NCBI GenBank assembly: GCA_017450485.1
Contig: JAFSTN010000028.1
Coordinates: forward strand, 1-64,000
Origin: Lachnospiraceae bacterium
Lineage (GTDB): Bacteria > Bacillota > Clostridia > Lachnospirales > Lachnospiraceae
DNA length: 64,000 bases
Direction of reading: 5' to 3'
Part shown: positions 8,162-16,593 of the stretch, piece after piece
Numbering within the stretch: the stretch's first letter is position 1
Layout of the letters: each line of letters starts with the position of its first letter
Made by a program: the position numbers and the translations under genes
Notes under the pieces: generated by a model
Told to the model about the DNA's origin: nothing
Seen by the model: the letters and a program-made list of their open reading frames with translations, nothing else
Databases searched by the model: none

Positions 8162-9487
8162 ATGAAGATCAAGTTACCTGAGGATGTACGTAAGATAATA
8201 TCGGATATAGAAGCAGCCGGATTCGAAGCATATGCCGTGGGAGGATGTATCAGGGATTCCATATTGGGCAGAGAGCCTGATGATTGGGATATAACCACAT
8301 CCGCGCGCCCGGAGGATATTAAAAAGATATTCAGGCGTACCGTGGACACCGGAATACAGCACGGAACAGTGACCGTGCTGCTGCACGGAGAAGGTTATGA
8401 AGTCACGACATACCGCATTGACGGGATATATGAGGATGCCCGTCATCCCAAAGATGTGTCATACACGGGAGATCTGACAGAGGATCTGAAACGCCGGGAT
8501 TTCACGATCAATGCACTGGCATATAATGATAAGAGCGGGCTTGTGGATATATATGACGGGCTGGGTGATCTGGAACGTAAGGTTATACGATGTGTAGGTG
8601 ACCCGAAAGAAAGATTTTCCGAAGATGCACTGCGCATGATGAGGGCTGTCAGGTTTGCGGCACAGCTGGGATTTGAGATAGCCCCCGATACGCGCGCGGC
8701 AGCTGAAGCTCTTGCCCCCAACCTGTCACGCGTCAGTGTGGAGCGTATCCTTACTGAACTTACCAAGCTTATATGTTCCGATCATCCGGGTATGCTTAAA
8801 GACTGTTATGAGATGGGATTAACTGCTGTCTTTATCCCCGAATTTGACAGATGCATGACTTCTCCTCAGAACATCAGGCATCACTGCTACAATGTGGGAG
8901 AGCATATACTGCATACCATGGAGGCAGTCCGTGCCGACAGGGTATTGAGGTTCACGATGCTTATGCATGATATTGCCAAGCCCGATGTAATGACTGTGGA
9001 TGAGGAAGGGATCATACATAATAAGGGACATGCGGCTTTGGGAGAGGAAGTATCGGCGAAGATCCTGCGAAGATTACATGCGGATAATGCCCTTATAGAT
9101 TCGGTCAGAGTACTGGTCAGATATCATGACTGGAGATTTGAAGCGGACAAGAGCAGCGTGAGAAGGGCCATGAACAGGATCGGGTATGATCTTTTCCCTT
9201 TAATGTTGGAAGTACAGAGAGCCGACATTTTCGGACAGAGTGATTACAAGCGGGAAGAGAAGATTGCCAGGATCGATGCCGTACATCAGCTGTATAAAGA
9301 GATAGTAGAGGATCGGGATGCCATAACCATCAAGGATCTGGATGTATCGGGTCGGGATCTGATAGAGGCAGGTATTAAGCCGGGACCGGAAATTCACGAT
9401 ATATTGAACGAAATGCTGGATTATGTTCTGGGTGAGCCCGGAGACAATAAAAAAGAAATACTTATGAATAAGTTCGTGTTAAAATAG
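8162..9487 (+). CDS. cca: CCA-adding tRNA nucleotidyltransferase
   Basis: Adds or repairs the 3' CCA of tRNAs using CTP and ATP; cytoplasmic, 441 residues. The class II polymerase-beta-like head shows GG at 27-28, RD at 31-32 and the catalytic DWD at 41-43. The RRDFTINALAY motif (111-121) and the RNA-binding helical region follow, and an HD domain with H269-D270 sits in the C-terminal half, as in HD-containing bacterial CCA enzymes. The sequence begins at the natural start of the family. CCA addition versus A-addition only cannot be fully separated by eye. The start has no ribosome site but a TATAAT 7 nt upstream. Confidence 0.9.
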   Translation: MKIKLPEDVRKIISDIEAAGFEAYAVGGCIRDSILGREPDDWDITTSARPEDIKKIFRRTVDTGIQHGTVTVLLHGEGYEVTTYRIDGIYEDARHPKDVSYTGDLTEDLKRRDFTINALAYNDKSGLVDIYDGLGDLERKVIRCVGDPKERFSEDALRMMRAVRFAAQLGFEIAPDTRAAAEALAPNLSRVSVERILTELTKLICSDHPGMLKDCYEMGLTAVFIPEFDRCMTSPQNIRHHCYNVGEHILHTMEAVRADRVLRFTMLMHDIAKPDVMTVDEEGIIHNKGHAALGEEVSAKILRRLHADNALIDSVRVLVRYHDWRFEADKSSVRRAMNRIGYDLFPLMLEVQRADIFGQSDYKREEKIARIDAVHQLYKEIVEDRDAITIKDLDVSGRDLIEAGIKPGPEIHDILNEMLDYVLGEPGDNKKEILMNKFVLK

Positions 9488-9511
9488 CAATCGGAGATTG
9501 GTTTTGCCTGT

Positions 9512-11371
9512 ATGAAAAAGGATCACAGCAAGTATAAATCAAATATTCGAAATGCCGCGGCAGCCTTTGCAATGGGCGTTGTATCGGCGGTAATCCTTAC
9601 GGGATGTACACCTGAGGCATTTAATATCGGACAGGCGGCGGAAGGTGGGAGTGATTCTGCCACGGTTTCCGATGCGGTTATTTACTCAAGTTATTCATAC
9701 CTGCCTGTAGGTACATATGATTCAGCCGATACCGCGATCCTGAAGACCATTAATGAAGAAGACCGTACGATAACTCTGTATAATACACTGGCTGCAAAGA
9801 CATATACTCTTAACTATGACGGAACCACTTATGCATCCGACAAGTACGGAACCACGATGTCTATGGCTCAGATGACAGAGGGAACCATTGTCAATGTCAA
9901 TTTCTATAAGGCGACGAAGCAGCTTGTGAATATCCAGATATCACCGGATGCCTGGACGTATGAGGATATTACACGATTTGACCTGGGCGGGATCAATTCC
10001 ACCGCAACTATCGGAGACAGGACTTACGCGCTTACAAAGGGAGTGCAGGTTTTCTCGGAGGGGCGTCAGACCGATCTGCTGAGTATAGTGGACGGGGATA
10101 CGATCACTGTATCGGGCATAGGCTATGATATATATTCGATCAAGGTCAACAGCGGACACGGATATGTGAGATTGAATAATGACGAGGCTCTGGTAGGCGG
10201 ATGGGTAGAGATCGGGGGAACCCTGATAACGCAGATCAGTGAGCCGGGGATGCTGCTCACTGTCCCCGAGGGGACGTACACGGTCCGTATGTATAACGAT
10301 AACAGCAGCGTAACACAGGAGATCCATGTAGAGCGCAATCAGGAGATCATCCTGGACTGCAGCGGGGTAACCGCACCTGAGGAGACGATAGGACGCATCA
10401 TATTCCATCTGACACCGGATAATGCGACTCTCACCATGGATGGAACTGTCAGAGATACATCGGGAATCATAAACGCTGAGTATGGCGTACATGAGATAGT
10501 GGTATCGGCACCCGGATACGATACCCTCAGCAGATATGTAAATGTGGGGAATGAACTGTCGGAGATATCGATTATACTGGATGAGACAAAGACTTATATC
10601 AGCGATAATTCTTCCAATACGGTATGGGACAATCTGTTCGGCAATAATAAAACAGGCAGCGGAAATTCATCGAGCGGTAATTCCGCAAGCAGGAACAGTA
10701 CCAGCGGGAATGCATCCAGCGCAAACTCCGCAAGTGCCAATAAAAAAACCGTGACCGCAAACGGATATAATCGTGTATATATCTATTATCCCGATAGTGT
10801 AGAGGTCTATGTTGACGGAATATATGCGGGCCTGACACCCATGAGCTTCAAGAAGACCGCCGGTTCGCACACGATCATCCTCAAGAAGGCAGGATATGAA
10901 ACACGCAGTTATACGATATATCTTTATGATGACAAAGAGGATATGAGCATATCCTTCTCCGAGCTTGAAGCTGTAAGCACGGGAAGCTCCGACACATCGG
11001 GAAGCAGCAGTGGCAGCGGAACCGGAACGGACGGCAGCAGTAGCGGAAGCAGTTCTAATACGGGTACCGTGACTGACAGTACGAGCGGAACCGGGGATAA
11101 CACGGGCAGCAGTTCTTCGACCGGTAGTGAAGACCGGACCGACGGTTCCGGTTCTTCAACGGAAGACGCGGACCTTAACGGGGCCGGTACAGGCGTGAAT
11201 GCCGGAACGGGTTCAGGCACAGACTCCGGTACGGACAGTACCGGTCAGAGCTCGAATTCATCAGATTCGGACACGGATTACAATACCGGTGGTAACGGTA
11301 ACGATACAGACACATCGACTAATCAGTCAGATGAGTCCGGGAGTGGTCGACATAACACCGAAAACCCTTGA
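9512..11371 (+). CDS. PEGA-domain lipoprotein with Ser/Gly/Thr-rich tail
   Basis: Surface lipoprotein of 619 residues. The N-terminus is a lipoprotein signal with lipobox LTGC (Cys32). The middle has beta-rich modules; the PEGA fold is clearest at about 415-485 (VEVYVDGIYAGLTPMSFKK, then GSHTIILKKAGYETRS), with an earlier related module at about 310-360. From about residue 490 to the end the protein is almost only Ser, Gly, Thr, Asp and Asn, a flexible or glycosylated stalk. PEGA domains are thought to bind or sense surface polymers. It starts 24 nt after cca and has only a weak ribosome site (GGAG). No enzymatic motif was recognised. Confidence 0.82.
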   Translation: MKKDHSKYKSNIRNAAAAFAMGVVSAVILTGCTPEAFNIGQAAEGGSDSATVSDAVIYSSYSYLPVGTYDSADTAILKTINEEDRTITLYNTLAAKTYTLNYDGTTYASDKYGTTMSMAQMTEGTIVNVNFYKATKQLVNIQISPDAWTYEDITRFDLGGINSTATIGDRTYALTKGVQVFSEGRQTDLLSIVDGDTITVSGIGYDIYSIKVNSGHGYVRLNNDEALVGGWVEIGGTLITQISEPGMLLTVPEGTYTVRMYNDNSSVTQEIHVERNQEIILDCSGVTAPEETIGRIIFHLTPDNATLTMDGTVRDTSGIINAEYGVHEIVVSAPGYDTLSRYVNVGNELSEISIILDETKTYISDNSSNTVWDNLFGNNKTGSGNSSSGNSASRNSTSGNASSANSASANKKTVTANGYNRVYIYYPDSVEVYVDGIYAGLTPMSFKKTAGSHTIILKKAGYETRSYTIYLYDDKEDMSISFSELEAVSTGSSDTSGSSSGSGTGTDGSSSGSSSNTGTVTDSTSGTGDNTGSSSSTGSEDRTDGSGSSTEDADLNGAGTGVNAGTGSGTDSGTDSTGQSSNSSDSDTDYNTGGNGNDTDTSTNQSDESGSGRHNTENP

Positions 11372-11400
11372 TTTTACTGCATTTTTTGGGTTTTTTGACC

Positions 11401-11429
11401 TTGACAAGACAGGCCTGAGATATTATAAA
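11401..11429 (+). promoter_or_regulatory. Strong promoter of hup
   Basis: Perfect TTGACA (11401-11406), 17-bp spacer and TATAAA (11424-11429). Transcription would start near 11436, about 60 nt upstream of the HU gene, which has an AGGAGGAG ribosome site. This is one of the best promoters in the window and fits an abundant protein. Confidence 0.85.
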
Positions 11430-11495
11430 TATGTATAGACATTTGAATACATACAAGTGTCAGAACGACAATCAAAGATGTAGGAGGAGTTCAGA

Positions 11496-11771
11496 ATGAA
11501 CAAAACAGAGTTAGTTGATGCAATTGCTAAGCAGGCAGGTCTTTCAAAGAAGGATTCTGAGGCAGCTGTTAAGGCTTTCACCGATGTTGTAAGCAAAGCA
11601 CTTAAGAAGGGTGACAAGGTTCAGCTGGTTGGCTTCGGTACTTTCGAAGTATCTAAGAGAGCTGCAAGAACCGGTAGAAATCCCCAGACTGGCGCTGAGA
11701 TGAAGATCAAAGCTTCCAAGGCTCCTAAGTTCAAGGCTGGTAAGGCTCTTAAGGATCTTGTAAACGGCTGA
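11496..11771 (+). CDS. hup: HU family nucleoid-associated DNA-binding protein
   Basis: Histone-like HU, 91 residues, the standard length. It binds and bends DNA without strong sequence preference as a dimer. The signature beta-arm motif is present ([20 protein letters not shown], residues 46-65) and the C-terminus ends in [13 protein letters not shown] as in typical HU. A strong promoter, good ribosome site and own terminator indicate a highly expressed single-gene unit, just upstream of rqcP as in many Firmicutes. Confidence 0.96.
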   Translation: MNKTELVDAIAKQAGLSKKDSEAAVKAFTDVVSKALKKGDKVQLVGFGTFEVSKRAARTGRNPQTGAEMKIKASKAPKFKAGKALKDLVNG

Positions 11772-11790
11772 GTATAAGATAGACACACTG

Positions 11791-11820
11791 AAGGGCCCGT
11801 GCTTGCACGGGTCCTTTTTT
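11791..11820 (+). terminator. Intrinsic terminator of hup
   Basis: AAGGGCCCGTGC (11791-11802) pairs with GCACGGGTCCTT (11805-11816), with one G-T pair, followed by a T run. Confidence 0.85.
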
Positions 11821-11865
11821 ATCGATTAATTACGCATAAGGAACTTATCCGATGAGGTATACATC

Positions 11866-12105
11866 ATGAGACTGGATAAATATCTGAAGGTTTCCAGACT
11901 GATTAAACGCCGTACAGTGGCCAATGAAGCCTGTGATGCGGGAAGAGTGATGATCAATGACCATCCGGCCAAAGCTTCCGCCAATGTTAAAGTGGGGGAC
12001 ATAATCACGATTCAGTTCGGAAACAAAGAGACAAAAGTTGAGGTTTTGAGCGTCGCGGAGACCGTGAAAAAAGAGGAAGCGTCAGACTTGTACAAATTTG
12101 TATAA
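11866..12105 (+). CDS. rqcP: S4-domain RNA-binding protein RqcP (YabO)
   Basis: Small S4 RNA-binding protein of 79 residues. RqcP (Bacillus YabO) works with RqcH in ribosome-associated quality control, helping the alanine tailing of peptides on stalled 50S subunits. The S4 core is visible: MRLDKYLKVSRLIKRRTVAN at the N-terminus and the conserved GRVMIND segment near residues 26-32. Its place between hup and divIC matches the Firmicutes order. A related heat-shock S4 protein (Hsp15/HslR) is the alternative, but context favours RqcP. Confidence 0.88.
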   Translation: MRLDKYLKVSRLIKRRTVANEACDAGRVMINDHPAKASANVKVGDIITIQFGNKETKVEVLSVAETVKKEEASDLYKFV

Positions 12106-12122
12106 AAATATGTACATTCCCC

Positions 12123-12152
12123 TTGACGGTTTACATAGTTTGACGATAAAAT
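12123..12152 (+). promoter_or_regulatory. Promoter upstream of divIC
   Basis: TTGACG (12123-12128), 18-bp spacer and TAAAAT (12147-12152). The expected start is about 30 nt before the divIC ATG, leaving a short leader with GGGGGGAGG. Confidence 0.6.
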
Positions 12153-12190
12153 ATTTTTATGTAAACAACTTGGGGGGAGGATTTTTTCTG

Positions 12191-12499
12191 ATGGCATCTC
12201 GCCAGGCCGCACACCGGAGAAAACACAATAACAGATTTTCCGTACTGCTGATTACTGCAGTAGTACTTATGATAACCATAGTTGTGGCGGTTAAGTGTGC
12301 GGATCTCAGTCGAAAGGTGACCGAGTATGAAGCCAGAGAGGCACAGCTTGAAGCACAGATAGAGGAGCAGGAAGCGCGTGCGGAAGAACTGGTGGAATAT
12401 GAGAAATACACGCAGACAATGAAATATATCGAGGATGTCGCCAAGAGCAAGTTAGGGCTTGTATACGAAGGCGAGATCATATTTAAGGAAGAGAACTAA
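12191..12499 (+). CDS. divIC: Septum formation initiator, DivIC/FtsB-like
   Basis: Bitopic division protein of 102 residues: short basic cytoplasmic N-terminus, one membrane helix (about residues 22-40), then an extracytoplasmic coiled coil rich in Glu/Ala/Gln heptads and a C-terminal segment (VAKSKLGLVYEGEIIF) typical of FtsB/DivIC proteins. It bridges early and late divisome parts with FtsL and DivIB. The start at 12191 is chosen because GGGGGGAGG lies upstream; an in-frame start at 12098 would add 31 residues overlapping rqcP without a ribosome site. Position between rqcP and tilS is conserved. Confidence 0.85.
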   Translation: MASRQAAHRRKHNNRFSVLLITAVVLMITIVVAVKCADLSRKVTEYEAREAQLEAQIEEQEARAEELVEYEKYTQTMKYIEDVAKSKLGLVYEGEIIFKEEN

Positions 12500-12532
12500 A
12501 CCGGAGCAGATGCTTCGGTTTAATCTTTTTTT
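12499..12532 (+). terminator. Intrinsic terminator after divIC
   Basis: AACCGGAGC (12499-12507) pairs with GCTTCGGTT (12512-12520), with a G-T pair, and the stem begins on the last base of the divIC stop codon. A T run follows (12526-12532 after TAATC). Confidence 0.65.
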
Positions 12533-12541
12533 CCGATTTGG

Positions 12542-12547
12542 TAAAAT
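12542..12547 (+). promoter_or_regulatory. -10 box very close to the tilS start
   Basis: TAAAAT ends 6 nt before the tilS ATG and no ribosome site is present, which suggests a leaderless or nearly leaderless message. The -35 would be TTTAAT at the edge of the divIC terminator. Confidence 0.4.
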
Positions 12548-12553
12548 ATCCAT

Positions 12554-13996
12554 ATGTCCGATATTTATTCCCGTGTTAACGAATATATACAGGAACATGC
12601 AATGATAGCCGATGGAGACAGTCTGCTGGCTGCGGTGAGTGGCGGGGCTGACTCTATGTGCATGCTTGATCTGCTTATCGGATACGCTGCCGAGCACAGC
12701 CTGAGGCTCGGAGTCGTACATGTTGATCACGGTTTCAGAGCCGAATCCGCATCGGAAGCGAAATACGTCGAGTCATTCTGCAGGGAGAGGAACATCCCCT
12801 TTTATCTGAAGAAGATAAAACCCGGCAGCATAAGTCATGCCGAGGAAGCGGCCAGAGACAGACGGTATATGCTTATAAACGAAGTGGCAAATGCAAACGG
12901 TTATGCGAAGGTTGCGCTGGCCCATAATGCGCGTGACAGGGCTGAAACTATGCTGTTTAACATGTTCCGGGGCTCCGGTATAAGCGGGATGACCGGGATC
13001 AGACCCGTCAGAGACATGTATATACGCCCCATATTGTGTCTGGACAGGGGTGAAATAGAAGAATATCTGGGTGAGAAGACCATAGCGTACTGCACGGATG
13101 CCACAAACCTGGGAGACGACTATGCGCGTAACCGGATAAGACATCATGTTATATCCGAAGCGGAGGCTGTGAATGCCGGGAGCGTACGTCATATGAACGA
13201 TCTTGCGGATGACGCAGAGGAGATATGCGATATAGTATGGGAAATGGCTTCCGAAGCGTATGTAAAGCTTGTAACGCATGACCCGGATCCGGGGGAATAC
13301 AGGATCGATGCAGCCGGATACAGAGAGCTTCGTCCCCTTGTACGCGCGGAGATCCTGCGAGAGATCATCAGGGATATGACGCCACATCTTAAGGATATCA
13401 CCAGAGAGCATATCTTAAGTATTGACGGTCTGGCCTGCAGGGAGTCAAACGGGCGAATCGACCTGCCTTATGGGATAAGAGCATATAGAGAATATGATCA
13501 AATATGTATCACTGCCACATCCGGGAACCCGGCGCGAAAAACGATCCCTGATGCGGAAGCACAGTCGGATATCGAAGATCTGAATGATATCGGAGATGAG
13601 ACCGGCATTCTGCTTTACGACGGCCGATCGATGACGTTATCCCTTATACCGGCCGCCGGCGCGGGGGATATGTCAGAGCTCAAATCGGCGGATAAATATA
13701 CGAAACGATTTGACTATGATAAAATAGATAAGCCGGTCAGCATAAGATCCCGTAGAACCGGAGACAGAATAGTGATCGATGAGGCCGGGCACGAAAAGAA
13801 ATTATCCCGGTATATGATAGAAAACAAGATACCGGAACGTCTGAGGGGCAGCATACCCCTTCTGACCTCAGGATCGAATGTGATATGGATCATAGGTTAC
13901 AGAGATTCATACGCGTACCGTATAGATGAAACCACTCAAAGGATTCTGGAAGTAACTGTAATAAACAATAAACTCAAAGGAGAGAACGATGGCTGA
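12554..13996 (+). CDS. tilS: tRNA(Ile)-lysidine synthase
   Basis: Modifies C34 of the CAU-anticodon tRNA-Ile to lysidine using ATP and lysine, so that it reads AUA; essential and cytoplasmic. It has 480 residues. The PP-loop ATP motif SGGADS is at 29-34 in the N-terminal domain. The C-terminal TilS domain (about 390-475) has the typical RRTGDRIV and KKLSRYMIENKIPERLR segments. It overlaps hpt by 8 nt, matching the conserved tilS-hpt-ftsH order in Firmicutes. Confidence 0.94.
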   Translation: MSDIYSRVNEYIQEHAMIADGDSLLAAVSGGADSMCMLDLLIGYAAEHSLRLGVVHVDHGFRAESASEAKYVESFCRERNIPFYLKKIKPGSISHAEEAARDRRYMLINEVANANGYAKVALAHNARDRAETMLFNMFRGSGISGMTGIRPVRDMYIRPILCLDRGEIEEYLGEKTIAYCTDATNLGDDYARNRIRHHVISEAEAVNAGSVRHMNDLADDAEEICDIVWEMASEAYVKLVTHDPDPGEYRIDAAGYRELRPLVRAEILREIIRDMTPHLKDITREHILSIDGLACRESNGRIDLPYGIRAYREYDQICITATSGNPARKTIPDAEAQSDIEDLNDIGDETGILLYDGRSMTLSLIPAAGAGDMSELKSADKYTKRFDYDKIDKPVSIRSRRTGDRIVIDEAGHEKKLSRYMIENKIPERLRGSIPLLTSGSNVIWIIGYRDSYAYRIDETTQRILEVTVINNKLKGENDG

Positions 13997-14513
13997 ACAT
14001 GTAGAGATCATGCTTACCGAAGACGAAGTGGACAATCGCATTCGTGAGATCGGGGAACAGATCAGTAAGGACTATGCAGGCAAAACGGTACATCTGATAT
14101 GTGTACTGAAAGGCGGCAGCTTCTTTATGACGGAACTGGCCAAGAGGATCACAGTGCCCGTATCCCTGGATTTCATGTCCGTATCAAGCTATGGTGGAAG
14201 TACCAAATCGAGCGGTGTGGTACGTATCGTTAAGGATCTTGATGAACCTCTCGAGGGAAAAGATGTTCTGGTAGTAGAGGATATTGTTGATTCGGGAAGG
14301 ACACTAAGCTACCTGCTTGAAATGCTCCGCGACAGAAAACCAGCCAGCGTGAAGCTGTGTACGCTCCTTGATAAGCCGGAGCGCAGGGTTGTGGATGTGA
14401 ATGTAGACTACACGGGATTTCAGATCCCCGATGAGTTTGTGGTAGGCTATGGTCTGGATTATGACCAGAAGTATCGTAATCTGCCCTATATCGGAGTGGT
14501 CAAGTTTGATTAA
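13989..14513 (+). CDS. hpt: Hypoxanthine phosphoribosyltransferase
   Basis: Purine salvage enzyme of 174 residues that joins hypoxanthine or guanine to PRPP. The PRPP-binding signature VLVVEDIVDSGRTLSYLL is near residues 95-112 and the GGSFFMTELAKRI loop near 42-54. The family length is about 175-185. Its ATG lies inside the end of tilS and it is followed 9 nt later by ftsH, with AAGAGGACG as ribosome site for the latter. In Bacillus, Hpt, TilS and FtsH are likewise neighbours. Confidence 0.94.
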   Translation: MAEHVEIMLTEDEVDNRIREIGEQISKDYAGKTVHLICVLKGGSFFMTELAKRITVPVSLDFMSVSSYGGSTKSSGVVRIVKDLDEPLEGKDVLVVEDIVDSGRTLSYLLEMLRDRKPASVKLCTLLDKPERRVVDVNVDYTGFQIPDEFVVGYGLDYDQKYRNLPYIGVVKFD

Positions 14514-14522
14514 GAGGACGAA

Positions 14523-16352
14523 ATGAAACAGGAGAAGCAGAGAAACTACGGTTTTGCAGTGTATTTCGTGATAATAGTCGGACTGTTGCTGTTCACAGCT
14601 TGGATAGGTAACCGCAATAATCTGGATATATCATATACAAAGGGAGACCTATACAGCGATATAGAGGCCGGAAAGGTAGTGAACGTGACTATCGCTCCGT
14701 ATAAGTCAACACCTACCGGAGAAGTTCAGGTACAGTTCAAATCCGGTGATAACAGGATAATATACGTTTCCGATGTCAATGAGGTTGAACAGGAGCTCAG
14801 AGATGAATATGACATGGACCCCCAGGTCAGACAGGTTGAGCGTGACAGCTGGTTCCTGACGAGCGCTTTGCCGGTGCTGATGGCTGTGGTGGTATGTGTC
14901 TTTTTCTTTGTTATCTTTACCGGACAGAGTGCGGGTGCGGCCGGCGGAGGCCGTATGATGAATTTCGGCAAGAGCCGCGCGAGGCTGGATACGGGCGACA
15001 AACCCATTACGTTTGCCGATGTGGCCGGTCTGAAAGAGGAAAAAGAAGATCTGACGGAGATCGTTGATTTCCTCAAGAATCCCGAGAAATACACTAAAGT
15101 CGGTGCCCGGATCCCCAAAGGTATATTATTGGAAGGTGCGCCCGGTACAGGAAAGACTCTTTTGGCAAAAGCCATAGCCGGTGAAGCCGGAGTGCCGTTT
15201 TTCTCGATATCGGGATCCGATTTCGTGGAAATGTTTGTCGGAGTCGGAGCATCAAGAGTCCGTGATATGTTCGATGAAGCAAAGAAGAACGCCCCCTGCA
15301 TTATCTTCATAGATGAGATAGATGCAGTTGCCAGACGCCGTGGAACAGGCCTTGGCGGAGGACATGATGAAAGGGAGCAGACGCTGAACCAGCTGCTGGT
15401 GGAAATGGATGGTTTCGGCGTAAATGAAGGCATAATAGTCCTTGCAGCGACAAACAGAGTGGATATACTCGATCCCGCTATACTCAGACCCGGCAGATTT
15501 GACAGGAAGATTACCGTAGCGACGCCGGATGTAGGCGGCAGGGAGGACATCCTCCGGATACATGCACGTAACAAGCCGCTGGCCGACGAAGTTAATCTTG
15601 AGCATGTGGCACAGACCACGGCAGGATTTACCGGAGCGGATCTGGAGAATCTGATGAATGAAGCGGCCATATCGGCGGCTAAGGACGACAGAGCCTATGT
15701 CAATCAGGAGGATATAACCAAATCCTTCATTAAGGTTGGTATCGGAACAGAGAAGCGAAGCCGTATCATTTCCGAAAAAGAGAAAAAGATCACGGCATAC
15801 CATGAGACGGGGCATGCGATCCTGTTCCATGTGCTGCCCGATGTAGGTCCCGTATATACAATATCGATCATTCCCACCGGTCTGGGTGCCGCAGGCTATA
15901 CCATGCCACTGCCCGAAAAGGACGAGATGTTCATGACCAGGAGCAAAATGCTCAATGAGATCATGGTATCTCTGGGAGGACGTATCGCGGAGGAGATCAT
16001 ATTCGGCGATATTACCACGGGAGCTTCCAGCGATATCAAGAAGGCTACCCAGATGGCACGACGCATGGTTACCAGATACGGTATGTCCGAAAATATCGGC
16101 GTGATCAATTATGATGATAACGATGATGAAGTATTCATCGGACGTGATCTGGCTCATGCCAAGAAGTACTCCGAAGAGATGCAGGGCAAGATCGACGAGG
16201 AAGTCAAATTCATCATTGATGACTGCTACAGCAAGGCTAAGGCGATCATTTTAGAGCATATGGATGTACTTCATGCTTCCGCCGAACTCCTTCTTAAGAA
16301 AGAAAAGATCACAAGAGAAGAGTTTGAAGCTTTGTTTGTACAAAATGCATAA
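14523..16352 (+). CDS. ftsH: ATP-dependent zinc metalloprotease FtsH
   Basis: Membrane-anchored AAA+ protease of 609 residues that degrades misfolded membrane and short-lived regulatory proteins. Two membrane helices (about 12-28 and 113-133) flank a small extracytoplasmic domain. A Gly-rich linker precedes the AAA module: Walker A GAPGTGKT at 205-212, Walker B IIFIDEID near 260-267, and SRH ATNR...RPGRFDR at 309-328. The zinc protease motif HETGH is at 427-431. Everything required for activity is present. Last gene of the housekeeping cluster, with a terminator about 135 nt downstream. Confidence 0.96.
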   Translation: MKQEKQRNYGFAVYFVIIVGLLLFTAWIGNRNNLDISYTKGDLYSDIEAGKVVNVTIAPYKSTPTGEVQVQFKSGDNRIIYVSDVNEVEQELRDEYDMDPQVRQVERDSWFLTSALPVLMAVVVCVFFFVIFTGQSAGAAGGGRMMNFGKSRARLDTGDKPITFADVAGLKEEKEDLTEIVDFLKNPEKYTKVGARIPKGILLEGAPGTGKTLLAKAIAGEAGVPFFSISGSDFVEMFVGVGASRVRDMFDEAKKNAPCIIFIDEIDAVARRRGTGLGGGHDEREQTLNQLLVEMDGFGVNEGIIVLAATNRVDILDPAILRPGRFDRKITVATPDVGGREDILRIHARNKPLADEVNLEHVAQTTAGFTGADLENLMNEAAISAAKDDRAYVNQEDITKSFIKVGIGTEKRSRIISEKEKKITAYHETGHAILFHVLPDVGPVYTISIIPTGLGAAGYTMPLPEKDEMFMTRSKMLNEIMVSLGGRIAEEIIFGDITTGASSDIKKATQMARRMVTRYGMSENIGVINYDDNDDEVFIGRDLAHAKKYSEEMQGKIDEEVKFIIDDCYSKAKAIILEHMDVLHASAELLLKKEKITREEFEALFVQNA

Positions 16353-16393
16353 ATTTATACACGAGTGATTATAATATTTGGCGAATGTTGGCA

Positions 16394-16425
16394 TTGTGAC
16401 GGGGGATACCTCGGGGTATTATAAT
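16394..16425 (+). promoter_or_regulatory. Possible promoter inside the ftsH-GH13 gap
   Basis: TTGTGA (16394-16399) with a 17-bp spacer to TATTAT (16417-16422), overlapping a TATAAT (16420-16425). A small hairpin ATACC/GGTAT (16406-16419) sits in the spacer. A transcript from here would reach the terminator at 16488-16519 after about 90 nt and contains no convincing gene, so a small RNA is possible. Weak evidence. Confidence 0.25.
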
Positions 16426-16487
16426 ATGCGTAACCCCCCAATACATTTAGTTTTTGCTATACCCCATAAGAAAGAAATACCTTCTCT

Positions 16488-16519
16488 AAAAAGGACAGCT
16501 ACTTGTAGTTGTCCTTTTT
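16488..16519 (+). terminator. Terminator downstream of ftsH
   Basis: AAAAAGGACAGCTAC (16488-16502) pairs with GTAGTTGTCCTTTTT (16505-16519) with one G-T pair. A-rich on one side and T-rich on the other, it could work in both directions. Confidence 0.8.
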
Positions 16520-16525
16520 ACCTGT

Positions 16526-16553
16526 TTGAGATAAAATAAACGGGGACTATACT
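16526..16553 (+). promoter_or_regulatory. Candidate promoter of the GH13 gene
   Basis: TTGAGA (16526-16531), 16-bp spacer and TATACT (16548-16553), about 40 bp before the GH13 ATG, with GGGACA as a weak ribosome site. Confidence 0.45.
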
Positions 16554-16593
16554 ATATATTGTTATCCCAATAAGCCAACGGGACAGATTTTGT

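Noticed and set aside
15252-16157. Minus-strand open frame opposite ftsH
   Set aside because: It is a shadow of the conserved FtsH coding frame.
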